This document shows positions 7,902-18,121 of a stretch of DNA of 53,207 nt, one piece after another. The notes below the pieces were generated by a model. The model was not told the DNA's origin and did no database searches. It saw only the letters and a list, made by a program, of their open reading frames with translations. The stretch covers positions 1-53,207 of the forward strand of contig NZ_AP025302.1 of assembly GCF_036492425.1 (NCBI RefSeq). The letters run 5' to 3'. The stretch's first letter is position 1. The number at the start of each line of letters is the position of its first letter. The DNA comes from Persicobacter psychrovividus (GTDB taxonomy: Bacteria > Bacteroidota > Bacteroidia > Cytophagales > Cyclobacteriaceae). The translations under genes and the position numbers were made by a program.

Positions 7902-9147
7902 TTAGATATCCAATGGCATTCTGTCTCCGAAATGAATTCTTAGCTGCTGGGCGGTTATTGCCCAATTTTGAACCGAAGAGGTCAATTTTTTTGAGATGTT
8001 CATATAGGCAAGATATATGAGTTTGAGCAAGGCATCGTCATTCGGGAAGGCGCTCTTGGTCTTGGTGATTTTACGGGCCTGGCGATGAAACCCTTCCAAC
8101 TGCATTGGTGGTGTAAATCATCTTACGAATATGGCTATCATACTTGAAATAATTGGTCAGTTCGTCCCAATTTCGCTCCCATGATTCAATGACTATCGGA
8201 TATTTTGCACCCCATTTTCCTTTAAGGTTATTGAGTTCATTTTCAGTCAATTCACTTGTTGTTGCCCTGTAAACTAACTTGAGGTCTTTCATGAACTCTT
8301 TTTGGTCTTTGGAGGCCACATACTTGATCGAATTTCGGATCTGGTGAATGATATACTTTTGAATTTCTGTATCGGGGTAAATACTTTGGATTGCTTCCGA
8401 AAAGCCCTTTAAATTATCTGTACACGCAATCAAGATATCATTCAACCCTCTGTTTTTCAGATGAGTTAAGACACTTAGACAGAATTTAGCACCCTCTGAC
8501 TCTGAGATATACATGCCTATCAAGTCCATCTTTCCCTCCTCATCCAATGCAAGAACATTGTAAACCGCACGGCTCGTTACTCGTCCGTCTTCCCCTTTTA
8601 CTTTGAAATGAATAGCATCCATCCACACGATAGAGTAAACAGGCTTAAGGTCTCTATTCTGCCAAGCTTTAACCTCTGGAAGAACCTTGTCAATAATTGA
8701 AGAAAGGGTTTGAGCACTCACCTTTGAATCATACATTTCTTGAATATACTCCGAAATATCTCGAAGGCTCATCCCTTTTGAATATAGTGCAAGGATTTTT
8801 GGTGATAGGCTATCTGCAAGAATGGTAGACCGTTTAGGTACAATTACAGGCTCAAAATCGTTGTTCCTGTCCTGCGGAGTAATCAGTTCTATTTCCCCTG
8901 CCGATGTTTTTACCATCTTCTTACGCTTACCATTGCGCTTATTTTTCTTGTTTGACTTCTTTTCCGCCTGAAGATGTGTCTCCATTTCAGCTTCCAATGC
9001 ACTGTCAAGAAACTGTTTTAACAAAGGAGCAAATACGCCTCCTTCTCCTGTCAGAGATTTGCCTGATTTAAGTTGTTTAATCGCCAAATCGCGCATCTCT
9101 TCAAAATTGGCGCTTTGCTCGTGTTCTTTGTCTTGGTAATTGTCCAT
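7902..9147 (-). pseudogene. IS256-family transposase, frameshifted
   Basis: From ATG 9147 the frame encodes a mutator-type transposase with the first two catalytic Asp residues (IVWMDAIHFKV and ACTDNLKGF). After IYTTNAV the frame runs into VSSPGP and stops at 8071. The expected continuation EGFHRQARKITKTKSAFPND is present one frame over (7902-8105). The cause is one extra base in the run at about 8094-8098. The third catalytic residue, Glu in NAVEGFHR, lies exactly at the shift, so the product is inactive. A sequencing indel would look the same. Confidence 0.9.
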
Positions 9148-9343
9148 AATGCTGTAAGTTAAAAATTTAACAAATATGGACAGCGTTTATTTTACAGTTT
9201 CTGTATATACAAAATTCGGTCAATCTGAAAACACCTAACTGGTAGATATTCAGATATTTTAAGTCAGTAAAAGACAAAAAATAACCCCAAATCTCGTCAA
9301 AAATGGCGATTTTTGAGGTATTCTTTTTTAAACTGATTTAAAG

Positions 9344-10679
9344 ATGCCAAATAATTATCATCAAACCTCAATTTTTCCCGAAGAATTTACTTTTTCACCA
9401 AGATGGTGGATTTTTAAAGATTCCAAGCTTGGACAAATTCATCAACAACTACCATTTGATCAATTAGCTTCACTTTTACCCGATCCTGAGCATCGGACTG
9501 GCCGGCCAGCACATCTTTCCAAGAAGGGAATGATCGCCTTGGTCTTTCTGAGTTCATGCATGAACGGTCTGTCAGACAAACAACTTAGAGAGCGGATAAA
9601 CACTGATTGGGCTTTGCAGATGTTCTGTTTTCGTCAGTTTGATGATAACTACATGATCAAAGAACACGGCTATGTTTCTCGGGTAAAAAAAGATAGTTGG
9701 AGAGCATATTGATTTTGACCTTTTTCAGCAGATGATGCTTGGTTCATGCAAAGATGATCTTGAAAATGTAGGAGCAATTTTAATGGATGCCACTTGTTAT
9801 GAAGTTAAGATCAAAAATCCGACAAGAGTCAAATTACTCTGGGATACAATATGTTGGGTTCATAATCAAATGAAGTTATGGTGTAAAGCCCTGAAGATTC
9901 CTATGCCCCGGAGCCGGTTCAATGATCAGCGAAGAAAACAGTTCAACTATCAGAAAAAGAAGAAAAGATCCCATAAGAAAAATCTCAAACGCAGGCGAAG
10001 CTTGGTTTACCTGTTGGAGGAATTATTGGGTCAATTTCTGATTATCAGGACTGAAAATGGTAAGGCTAACCTTTTGGGTGACCGCGAAACAGTCATTTTT
10101 AATATGTGCCAACGCATACTAAAAGAGCAAAAACATTTCTTAACGAATCCCCCCTCCAGTATTCCCGATCGAATCGTAAGCTTCGCCCAGCCACATATTC
10201 GTCCGATCGTTCGAGGTAAGGAAAATAAGCCCGTCGAGTATGGTCTGAAAGTCCACATGGTTTCAGTTTCAGGTATCAGCTATATCGAACATATGGATTT
10301 CTGCGCCTTCCATGAAGGTGTCCGATATCAAAAGACCATACAGAAGCATACGGAGTTTTTTGGGAAGGTAAATTGTGCTGGTGCCGATAAGCTATATGCC
10401 AATAATAAAAACAGGACTTCCAGCACGAACAAGGGTATTGTTACCTGCTTTCCGAGGAAAGGTCCTAAGCCGAAAGATCCTGACAAACAAAAAGATGCAT
10501 TGGTCAAAGCTTTGTCTAATGCCCGAAATACTGTCATGGAGGGAGCATTTGGTAACCATAAAGAAAGCTATGCATTGAAGAAGATTACAGCTCGAAACCC
10601 ACAGATCCAAATGCTGATGGTTTACACAGGGGTCTTCGCTTCGAATGCCCGCTATTTAAGTCAAAATAAGGTAGCCTAA
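9344..10679 (+). pseudogene. IS5/IS1182-like DDE transposase, frameshifted
   Basis: The first segment (9344-9712) encodes the N-terminal helical domain (GRPAHLSKKGMIALVFLSS, LSDKQLRERIN). The second (from about 9690, in-frame start 9732, to 10679) encodes the catalytic part: ILMDATCYEV (first Asp), GADKLYANN (second Asp) and EGAFGNHKESYAL (Glu). The junction is a run of seven A at about 9689-9695. A -1 slip there meets TAG at once; only +1 or -2 restores the frame, so this is a disabling indel, not the usual programmed shift. A lysine/arginine-rich insert (KKKKRSHKKNLKRRR) follows the first Asp. Element ends could not be fixed. Confidence 0.8.
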
Positions 10680-10845
10680 TTGAATTTTATTTTAAGATCG
10701 AACAAGCTGTAAAAAGCTTGAAGGGGATTGCTATGCCTGTACTTTCTTAATTGACTGATTTACAGCGGGGTAGTCCGGTGCTTCCACGCAAATGTAGGTT
10801 TGTCAACTTATGAATTGTACTATTATTAGAATGCTAAGAAAAACA

Positions 10846-10887
10846 AAATCCACCATGACCAAATTTTATTCTGATCGTGGTGGATTT
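10846..10887. terminator. Inverted repeat, possible bidirectional terminator
   Basis: AAATCCACCA (10846-10855) pairs with TGGTGGATTT (10878-10887) across a 22-nt loop. It lies between a plus-strand transposase and the minus-strand methyltransferase operon. Confidence 0.5.
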
Positions 10888-10934
10888 AGGGTGTTTACGG
10901 ACGAACCGAAAATTTGTGCACCATAGTCAAAAAC

Positions 10935-10965
10935 ATCCCCCCTCTGATCGTTATCAAGGGGGGAT
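10935..10965 (+). terminator. GC-rich terminator hairpin
   Basis: ATCCCCCC (10935-10942) pairs perfectly with GGGGGGAT (10958-10965), with a 15-nt loop and a short T run after it on the plus strand (A-rich on the other side, so it may also work for the minus-strand operon). Confidence 0.6.
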
Positions 10966-10979
10966 TTTACTCAATGCTT

Positions 10980-11012
10980 GACACTATCCTACAAAGTGTG
11001 CAAACTCATTTT
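10980..11012 (+). repeat. 33-bp dispersed element, copy 2
   Basis: Same orientation as copy 1, with only a few differences (CCTACAAAGTGTGCAAAC). It lies ~50 bp beyond the 3' end of the methyltransferase operon. Confidence 0.7.
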
Positions 11013-11059
11013 AGGACAGTACCCAATGTTGTTTCGTGTTTCGGGGCGTATCGACTACC

Positions 11060-13453
11060 TTATTTTAAGTGTGTAGTCAAATATTTTAGTATTATTGCTA
11101 CCTGGTTTTCATTTATTGATGTAAAGTCTGATAGAATCAACTGAGCATCGTCTATGTTAATTTGGTAGCAGTACATTATAGCAGATTCAAGTGCTAAGCG
11201 CAGATACTCTTTTGACCTGAAGTTTTTAGAAAAATTAATTACAGTCTCTGTTTTTAGCTTAGTAAGCCGTGAGTCTTCTGTTAGCAATGCCCTTGTTGAT
11301 AGTTCAATGAATTCACTCAATTTATATGATTCCTTTTCAATAGTAATAGTTTTTGATAGTGAATCAATAGGAGGAACAGGAATCTGTTTTATCACTGTCT
11401 GAGTTAAATCTATTCCGCTTATCATTTTTCGAACAAGGAAATCAAAAGTGAATGAATTAAATAGCCCACATAACAGTAATAAACTTCTCAAATCGGAAGT
11501 CAAAAATTGCACAGATTGAGATGCGGGAACGAACGGTAAAATTGTCGCAATACAAGTTCTTTGATTTGTAGGAGAGGTTAAACTTCTCCAACTCAACATG
11601 TATTCTGGTGTACCATACTTACGAGATAGTTTTCCCCATTTGTCTGATTCAATATAAAAGCGCGATTCTGGAATAATGTCAGGATTGTTTAATTCCGTTT
11701 GGTTAAGTTCTCTAGCCATTGACTTGCTTTTGTACTTTGACGCATCTGACATTCCATTGAAGCCTGCAAATCGTCCATTGAATTGATGAATAAACTTTCC
11801 TTCATATATAGGTATATAATTAGGCTTAGCACCTTTAATTATCCAATCAGAATGATTTGTGAAATGGACAATCCTTCCGAATTTTACTTCTGGAAATCTC
11901 TTATCAAAGATGCTGTTTTTCCTTCCTATTTTGAGCAGTAAACGTAGTTCGTTAGGAGAACTAATATTGGGTAGCATCCCTGTGTTTGGACTTAAAATCC
12001 AAATGTCATCCTTTTTGAGTTTCAACTGAGAATCCTCGTGTAGTTGGGAGACATTTTGAAGGTTCATTGATACCGAAATTACATTGTTCGGTGTGGAACT
12101 TAGGATTAACAAGCAAAACCTTTCCCTACTATCTATTGCAAAAATTTTCTTCTTATTCACAAAATCAGAGAAGACGTCAATTTTCTTTTTTTCTACTAAG
12201 TGATTAAACAATTTCTTATTGGCGGGACTGGTTCCAATGGCACTTTTGAGGATTAATCCTACGACAGCATTTTTGGCCATTCGAGAACTCGCTAGTTCTG
12301 TAAATAGAGCATAAGTGTTTAATTCTCCATGACTTGATAAGGCGAACTCTTTATTATTTTTGATTTGAGTTTTTGAGTTATCTATTTGAGCTTTGAATTC
12401 TTCTATATACTCATAAAATACTGGGTTTGAGTTTTGAAGGTTAGTAAGAACCTTTTTTCTCTCTCCTTTAAAGTTGATTCCCTCAAGCAAACCCGAATGG
12501 AGATCCAAAAACTTCTTCTCTTCAAACCGTATTTTTTCCCACGGTGGGTTACCAAGGATTATGTCAAAATTAGGGAACTTATTAATGTCAAGAGCTAAAT
12601 GTTCATGGTAGATGAAGCCGTCTCGAAGTGTCCTTAGTTTTGTAGTGTTATTTTCCTCTTTGCCTGTATGGAGTAAAAAATTTCCGAATGTAAAGTTTGG
12701 AGATATAGCCTCATATAAATCAGGTGATTGAGCCTGTTCCAAAACATTAAGCAATGCGAGTTCTAGTGCAATTCTATCTACGTCGCAGCCGTAAATGTTT
12801 TGAGCAGTGCCTCTCACTACTTTTTGTATTTCTTTTTTAGTGAAGCCTTTCTCAGATAATAGGGTGGTAATCTCTTTAATGGCTTTGATTAGAAAAATTC
12901 CTGCACCACAGGAAAAGTCAACAATTTTGCAGTTTGATAATGTGCTAGATAAATCATTGTCTAAATTGTTTCTAATATACAGCCCTAAGCATTTATTGGT
13001 TGAAGATCTAGCTAATTCTGGTGGGGTGAAATAGCTACCCAGTTTATTTCTGTAATTCTTTCCCGAGTTTACAATTATTCCCTCTTTTGCAATTATTCCT
13101 TCTAGTCCAAGCAGATTTTCATAAAGTGATATGATACTCACAGGTTCATGGGGTGCTTGACTAAGATGTTTGTCAACAATTTGCAATAAGTATTTATCGC
13201 TCGTCTTTAAGGATAAAAAGAAAAAAGATTTATTACCGTATCTTGAACAATACCAAGACACTGCATTTTCAGTAACACTAGACTTGGAAGTTTCTCCACT
13301 CTGTTGTATATAGAATATGCTGCATGTAAAAACTAGTCTTATATCAAACCTAGCCCTGTTAAGCTCAATAGGGTTACTAAGGTCTATTTCTCCTTGAATT
13401 AGGGTTAAGTAATCTGAAATTACTTTGTTGTATGTGTTTAAGTACCTTTCCAT
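11060..13453 (-). CDS. N6-adenine DNA methyltransferase, Eco57I/TaqI-like, 797 aa
   Basis: Residues ~138-320 form an N6-adenine methyltransferase: GSYFTPPELARS, SAM motif I DFSCGAGIF (179-187), GCDVDRIALELA and the catalytic NPPW (302-305). An N-terminal ~130-residue helical domain precedes it. The C-terminal half (SDWIIKGAKPNYIPIYEGK, GISGIDLTQTVIKQIPVPPI-like segments) resembles the TaqI/Eco57I target-recognition domain. The start immediately follows the stop of the 858-aa gene (13453/13454), so they are one operon. No classic nuclease motif was found, but an N-terminal nuclease cannot be excluded. It may act with the second methyltransferase in restriction-modification. Confidence 0.85.
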   Translation of the reverse strand: MERYLNTYNKVISDYLTLIQGEIDLSNPIELNRARFDIRLVFTCSIFYIQQSGETSKSSVTENAVSWYCSRYGNKSFFFLSLKTSDKYLLQIVDKHLSQAPHEPVSIISLYENLLGLEGIIAKEGIIVNSGKNYRNKLGSYFTPPELARSSTNKCLGLYIRNNLDNDLSSTLSNCKIVDFSCGAGIFLIKAIKEITTLLSEKGFTKKEIQKVVRGTAQNIYGCDVDRIALELALLNVLEQAQSPDLYEAISPNFTFGNFLLHTGKEENNTTKLRTLRDGFIYHEHLALDINKFPNFDIILGNPPWEKIRFEEKKFLDLHSGLLEGINFKGERKKVLTNLQNSNPVFYEYIEEFKAQIDNSKTQIKNNKEFALSSHGELNTYALFTELASSRMAKNAVVGLILKSAIGTSPANKKLFNHLVEKKKIDVFSDFVNKKKIFAIDSRERFCLLILSSTPNNVISVSMNLQNVSQLHEDSQLKLKKDDIWILSPNTGMLPNISSPNELRLLLKIGRKNSIFDKRFPEVKFGRIVHFTNHSDWIIKGAKPNYIPIYEGKFIHQFNGRFAGFNGMSDASKYKSKSMARELNQTELNNPDIIPESRFYIESDKWGKLSRKYGTPEYMLSWRSLTSPTNQRTCIATILPFVPASQSVQFLTSDLRSLLLLCGLFNSFTFDFLVRKMISGIDLTQTVIKQIPVPPIDSLSKTITIEKESYKLSEFIELSTRALLTEDSRLTKLKTETVINFSKNFRSKEYLRLALESAIMYCYQINIDDAQLILSDFTSINENQVAIILKYLTTHLK

Positions 13454-16030
13454 TTATTGATGATGTCCTACTTTGACATGTGTTGAGTCCAGTGTAATGA
13501 ATGGACGTTTCTTAAAGCTTTTAAAATGGTGTTTCAATATCAATTTTTCTACTAACTTTCTCGTGTCTTCTGAATAATTATCATTAGCCACAGCAGTTTC
13601 AAAAACCTCAATTAGTTTATCTATCGAAATTTCTGTTTTTGGAATATCACTTATTCGATTTACATTAAGGGTTGTCAATAGGAACTTGTGATAATAATCC
13701 ATCAAGAATATTCTTTTAGTCTGGTGTAATTTTGATAAATTATCAGATACAACTTTTAATAGCTTAGTAGGATGTATATGAAATTCATAACTCAAGTGCT
13801 CGACTATGCTATCTGTACCATATGTGTATCCATTTATAGATTTACCTTTAAATAAGCAGTTGATGTCGAGGAGCTTACTAATTTTAGTATCCAAATCATC
13901 TAAATTAATTGATGAATCTTGACTAAACTTTATCTTAAAAGGAGAGGAACCAACAACTGATGTAATTTTTTTAAGTTCTTTTTTGTTTAGCTTAAAACTT
14001 TCGATGATTTCTTGATCTATTCTATCCGCCAATTTCAACCTAGAAAAGTCATTTTTAAAATCTGAAATAATTAATCTTTCGATTATTTCATCAGAGGGGG
14101 CGTTTTCATAGTTACTCGTTTCATCGAATTCTGGATTTGGCAACTTATTTTTTAAATATTCTCGTTTCAACAATAGAGCCTGCTTGCCATAGGAAGATAA
14201 AGTTTCAGAATGAAGTAATTTCTCCTTCACAGGGATTTTGGAAATATACCCAGCGCTGACCGTAAATTTTGGATTCTTCATTTTCAAGAGAAAAGAAGCA
14301 AGTCTCGAATTTAGAAAAGCTAAATGCGCGTATTTATCTCCATATTTTACTTCAATACCTGGTCCAGATGCAATGAATACTTGATTGTGTTCCAGTACGC
14401 GAATATTTAATCCCAGAGTTCCAGTATCGCTGTAAACCAAGTCGGTCACATTGATTTTGTCGATATTTCGAATTGCACTGCCGGGATTATTTTTGATTTC
14501 TTCAGCGTTTTTACCCCATAACACTTTGAAGTAGTTAAGACCTGACCATTTACTGAAGCCCCCCCCCTTACTAACATATCTCCATTTTTCATTGTCATTG
14601 ACCTCCCAAAAATATTTGACGAAATTTTTATTATCTCCTGTCGAAGTACCTTGCATTGGTGTACCAAAATTACCATAGGCAGGAAGTTTGTCTAAAGTTT
14701 TAAAGCTATCATTTAACTCATGAGTAATTTCAAAGTCTTCATTTGTCAAAAAGTCTTCTTGATATGCATAGTATACATTATTAGGATCTATTTTTGACAA
14801 TGCTTCTTCTTTTTCTTTATAAGATAGGTATTTGTAATTCTGGAATCTTGTTTTTTCCCCTTTATTCAATTCAAAGAAACAGAGAGAAACACTAGTCTTT
14901 TCACCATTAATTTCTTTAAAGGCTTTTGTACCTAAGTCTACACAATCACTTATATGATAATTCTCTAAGATTCTCTTTCGATATTTCTTGAAACTTTTTA
15001 AATGCATCCAGTTACTTTGCATCACAACAGCTAGGGAATCATTATTTTTCAGTCTTTCTAATGATCTACTTATGAATGACGCACACAAATCGGCATTACA
15101 ATCTGGAAAAATTTGATTTAGTTTTTCTTTTAGTTCAAGGCTCATATCACGTTTTCCCATAAACGGAGGGTTTGTAATAAAAAACCTCTGGTGGTCATGT
15201 GGTTTGTTTAAACAATCCTCTATAGATGTGTTATTCAACGTTTCTGATTGAACCTCTTCGGCAATATATCCTAATAAGTCATCAAATCTACCTCCAAAAA
15301 TGTATGGTCTATGTATCTTTGAAATACTACAATATTTAGCGAGGTTAACAAAAACCGATATTGAAGCTATTTTCGATATATTACTATCCAAATCATATCC
15401 CACGAGCATATCAGAAAGAATGAATCCTACCTTTTTATCGCAATCCCACTCAGGTTTGTATTTTGAAAGTAAATCAAAACATTTATTGGCAAGTAAATTC
15501 AGGAAATTTCCCCCACCACAGGCCATGTCATAAAAAGTTGTTTTGGCAATATTTTCCTTATTCAGTTTAATACAAAAAATATTAACTAAATATTCTGCCA
15601 TGTATTTATCAGTAAAGAATTGAGTGGTATAAAGTAAATCTTTCCCTTCAATTTTGACTTTATCTCTACCCAATTTTCCAAACGCTTCTTTTTCAAGCGT
15701 TTTTTTCATAAACTGATAACTCCAAGAAATTATATCATCACTAAATGAGTCACTTTTTTCTACAATAAGCTTCATATCTTTAAATATTACACCTCTTTTT
15801 TCATATGATATCTTGTTATATATCTGCTCAAATGAACTTACAAGCTCAGGGAACTTGTTTTTTACTATTCTATAATCTGAGTGTTCCGTAAGGGATGAAG
15901 AATTTAAGTTGCCTATGTCTAGTTTTATTAAGGCTACAGATACAGCAAAAAACTGTGAGGATTTATCGATATCTTCGTTGATATCGAACGAGAGGAATTT
16001 TTTAACGATGTTTTTTAAATCTTTATTCAT
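13454..16030 (-). CDS. N6-adenine DNA methyltransferase-like protein, 858 aa
   Basis: The protein has FFTDKYMAEYLV, SAM motif I DMACGGGNF (168-176), VGYDLDSNISKIA and the catalytic NPPF (287-290). A recognition-type region follows (YVSKGGGFSKWSGLNYFKVLW, HLAFLNSRLASFLLKMKNP, FTVSAGYISKIPV), as in type IIG and BREX PglX-like methyltransferases. The last ~250 residues are helical and unrecognised. It overlaps the upstream XRE regulator by 4 bp and abuts the 797-aa methyltransferase. Two large, different methyltransferases in tandem are unusual for simple type II systems. No PglZ, BrxL or DISARM helicase is present in the window. Confidence 0.85.
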   Translation of the reverse strand: MNKDLKNIVKKFLSFDINEDIDKSSQFFAVSVALIKLDIGNLNSSSLTEHSDYRIVKNKFPELVSSFEQIYNKISYEKRGVIFKDMKLIVEKSDSFSDDIISWSYQFMKKTLEKEAFGKLGRDKVKIEGKDLLYTTQFFTDKYMAEYLVNIFCIKLNKENIAKTTFYDMACGGGNFLNLLANKCFDLLSKYKPEWDCDKKVGFILSDMLVGYDLDSNISKIASISVFVNLAKYCSISKIHRPYIFGGRFDDLLGYIAEEVQSETLNNTSIEDCLNKPHDHQRFFITNPPFMGKRDMSLELKEKLNQIFPDCNADLCASFISRSLERLKNNDSLAVVMQSNWMHLKSFKKYRKRILENYHISDCVDLGTKAFKEINGEKTSVSLCFFELNKGEKTRFQNYKYLSYKEKEEALSKIDPNNVYYAYQEDFLTNEDFEITHELNDSFKTLDKLPAYGNFGTPMQGTSTGDNKNFVKYFWEVNDNEKWRYVSKGGGFSKWSGLNYFKVLWGKNAEEIKNNPGSAIRNIDKINVTDLVYSDTGTLGLNIRVLEHNQVFIASGPGIEVKYGDKYAHLAFLNSRLASFLLKMKNPKFTVSAGYISKIPVKEKLLHSETLSSYGKQALLLKREYLKNKLPNPEFDETSNYENAPSDEIIERLIISDFKNDFSRLKLADRIDQEIIESFKLNKKELKKITSVVGSSPFKIKFSQDSSINLDDLDTKISKLLDINCLFKGKSINGYTYGTDSIVEHLSYEFHIHPTKLLKVVSDNLSKLHQTKRIFLMDYYHKFLLTTLNVNRISDIPKTEISIDKLIEVFETAVANDNYSEDTRKLVEKLILKHHFKSFKKRPFITLDSTHVKVGHHQ

Positions 16031-16332
16031 TTATCAGTTTCTTTCACCGAGTATTTATGGAGTACTTCCTGCACCATAACCACTGCATCATAAGTTACTT
16101 TACTTGCACCATGATTTTTAAGGATCTTTTCTGCAATACACTTTGATTCAAGCAAAGGCTTGTTGACCCCATAAAATTCACTAAGTTTACTAATTTGTTC
16201 ACTTGTAGGCAAACGCTCTCCTCTTTCAATTTTACTGAGCAAAGGAGAGTCTATGTCTGTTTTTATAGATACTTGATGAAGTGTTTTTTCATTCTCTTGT
16301 CTGAGCGCTCTTATATATTTGCCAATACTCAT
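16027..16332 (-). CDS. XRE-family regulator of the methyltransferase operon
   Basis: This 101-aa protein starts at ATG 16332 (MSIGKYIRALRQENEKT) and has a helix-turn-helix of the Cro/C1 type (TLHQVSIKTDIDSPLLSKIERGERLPTSEQISKLSEFYGV). A longer frame back to 16395 adds 21 poorly supported residues. It lies first in the operon and overlaps the 858-aa methyltransferase by 4 bp, matching controller (C) proteins that time restriction-modification genes. Autoregulation through the short region upstream (16333-16440) is likely but no operator repeats are clear. Confidence 0.85.
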   Translation of the reverse strand: MSIGKYIRALRQENEKTLHQVSIKTDIDSPLLSKIERGERLPTSEQISKLSEFYGVNKPLLESKCIAEKILKNHGASKVTYDAVVMVQEVLHKYSVKETDK

Positions 16333-16497
16333 AGATATATACAGATTAAGACTTGTCACAAGTTGGCAAATATACTGAATCGTGACTGAAAACAATGAAT
16401 ATCACATGAAATATGGAGAGTATGATTGATTGAATGGAATAGCCTTCAAAATGATCCTCAGATAGTGATATAGTGCTTTTAGTGAGTGGTTATAACT

Positions 16498-17992
16498 TAG
16501 CCTGTCGAAAATGCACAAAAAAAGCGATATCAGAAAAAAGGTTAAATTTGAGTGTCCAAACCGTCATTCAACCTTACCGATATCGCTTTGAGTTATAAAA
16601 ATAGTAAACAATCTTTTAGAAAGAAAAAAGCAACAGCCAGAGCCAAAAGACAACGCCAAGCTTCTAAAGCAAAAATCAAGCGATTGGAGGATCGAGTTGA
16701 ATATTGGCGAAATAAACACGAAGAAGAAAAGTCCAAAAACAAATCTGCACTTGGAGGAACCAAAATCAAATATCATAGCTACTGTTCAACAATCATTACC
16801 TTAGCTTTGATTTTATATACCGAAACGAGTATGAGCCTTCGAGATATTGAAACCGTTATCCGAATTTTCATCCAACAAATGCAAATAGAAAGCAAATGTC
16901 CAGATCATTCAACCTTTGATTATTGGATTAAAAAAACAGGGATGAAGGCTATCAAGCCCTTTTCTCCCGGTGAACCTTGTGTGCTTATTTATGATGAAAG
17001 TATTTCTTTTAATGGTAAGAAGTTATTTTTAGTCCTTGCTGTACCAGTTTCAGTGTCTAAGCAAAAAAGAGCTTTACGTTTTGAAGATTGCCATTTAGTT
17101 TATCTTGGAGCAAAAAAAGGTTGGTCGGCAGAGATAATTCATAAAGAACTTAATCCAATCGTCAAGAAGATGAATGTTCAATATGTTTTGAGCGATAAAG
17201 GCTCTAACTTGCTTAGAGATACTGCATTATTAGGCCTTGCTCATGTGGCAGACATAACACATGAAGTAGCGAGGACACTGAAAAATCTATATAGTGACAC
17301 GGATGGTTACAAGAATTTTATAAAGTGGATTGGGGAACTTAGAAAGGATTTGGCTTGTGGGGAATATGCACATCTGGCACCTCCTAAGATAAAACATCAT
17401 TGTCGATTTCATCAATTAGGGCAGTATCTAAAGTGGATACAAAAGGTGGTGCCTGAGTTGAAAAAAGTAGCCAAAGAAGGGAGCGGAGCGGCCATGGCAC
17501 TACTCAAAATAACAGACCATAAATGCTTTATTAAAGATTTGAAATCATTGACTCCAGTGATCAAAGAAATATTATCTGTTGGTCGAACTGAAGGTATAAA
17601 TCCAGCAACCATATTAAAATTAACCGCAAAAATGACTGAACTCGAAGGCGATCTACCAGTTAAATTTGGAGAAAAACTTAGCCGCTATTTTAATGAGACT
17701 TACAAAACGATTGGTGAAAACATCCCTTTTTGTTGCAGTGCAATCATTGAAAGTGTCTTTGGAAAGTACAAATCAAAAATGAGCAGCCATCCACAGAAAA
17801 TGTGCACCAACCACCTACTAACAATTCCTTTATTTTTTGTAAAAGAAAATGAAATTGCTGAGCTTATTTCAGGATTTGAGACTGTAAAGGTTGCAGATAT
17901 TCGGGATAAGGAAGTGATGCAAAAAGTGATGAATGGTGTTCAAATGGCAGCCTAAATTGGAGACAAGGATTTTGAGAATTTTCGACAGCCTA
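16498..17992 (+). mobile_element. Insertion sequence (unclassified DDE family), copy 1, complete
   Basis: Ends are TAGCCTGTCGAAAATGCAC at 16498 and its inverted partner ...TTTTCGACAGCCTA ending 17992; core IR is CTGTCGAAAAT. The element is about 1.49 kb with one transposase gene. The target duplication is unclear. A second, broken copy sits at 19727-22194 with the same left end. Confidence 0.8.
16552..17955 (+). CDS. Transposase of the unclassified IS (copy 1)
   Basis: The 467-aa protein starts with GTG 16552; the same start region is conserved in the second copy. A basic N-terminus (SFRKKKATARAKRQRQASKAK) binds the ends. The catalytic core shows acidic positions in VLIYDESISFNGKK, YVLSDKGSNLL and the helical EVARTLKNLY region, with a C-terminal IIESVFGKYKSKM that may supply the last Glu. 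It resembles ISNCY-type transposases common in Bacteroidota; exact family is unsure. The coding sequence is intact, so this copy may be active. Confidence 0.8.
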   Translation: MSKPSFNLTDIALSYKNSKQSFRKKKATARAKRQRQASKAKIKRLEDRVEYWRNKHEEEKSKNKSALGGTKIKYHSYCSTIITLALILYTETSMSLRDIETVIRIFIQQMQIESKCPDHSTFDYWIKKTGMKAIKPFSPGEPCVLIYDESISFNGKKLFLVLAVPVSVSKQKRALRFEDCHLVYLGAKKGWSAEIIHKELNPIVKKMNVQYVLSDKGSNLLRDTALLGLAHVADITHEVARTLKNLYSDTDGYKNFIKWIGELRKDLACGEYAHLAPPKIKHHCRFHQLGQYLKWIQKVVPELKKVAKEGSGAAMALLKITDHKCFIKDLKSLTPVIKEILSVGRTEGINPATILKLTAKMTELEGDLPVKFGEKLSRYFNETYKTIGENIPFCCSAIIESVFGKYKSKMSSHPQKMCTNHLLTIPLFFVKENEIAELISGFETVKVADIRDKEVMQKVMNGVQMAA

Positions 17993-18121
17993 GTTATCTC
18001 AAAGTTATATGCGATAATCACCGCGTTAATACAGGATAAGTATTATAGCCTTTAAGGTAGTTTTTTTGATGAAAATTAGTTTGATGGTTGTAATTAGGCT
18101 ATAATTTTTATTAATTATGAC

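Larger units (their letters stand above)
7670..9201 (-). mobile_element. IS256-family insertion sequence, 1532 bp
   Basis: Imperfect 23-bp terminal inverted repeats (GGGAGTGTAAAC... at 7670-7692; matching end at 9179-9201; 17 of 23 identical, both with ACGCTGTC) enclose an IS256-type transposase gene on the minus strand. The element is flanked by an exact 8-bp direct repeat TGTATATA (7662-7669 and 9202-9209), the target duplication size of IS256 elements. The intact duplication implies recent insertion without later rearrangement. The transposase is frameshifted, so this copy cannot move by itself. Confidence 0.9.
10680..11059. other. 380-bp non-coding region with two hairpins and a 33-bp repeat
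   Basis: This holds the 3' remnant of the transposase element, two terminator-like hairpins (10846-10887 and 10935-10965) and the second copy of the 33-bp dispersed element (10980-11012). No gene is supported. Confidence 0.6.

Noticed and set aside
9689-9696. Programmed -1 frameshift in the IS5/IS1182-like transposase at A7G
   Set aside because: A -1 slip leads directly to TAG; only +1 or -2 restores the frame, so a disabling indel is more likely.
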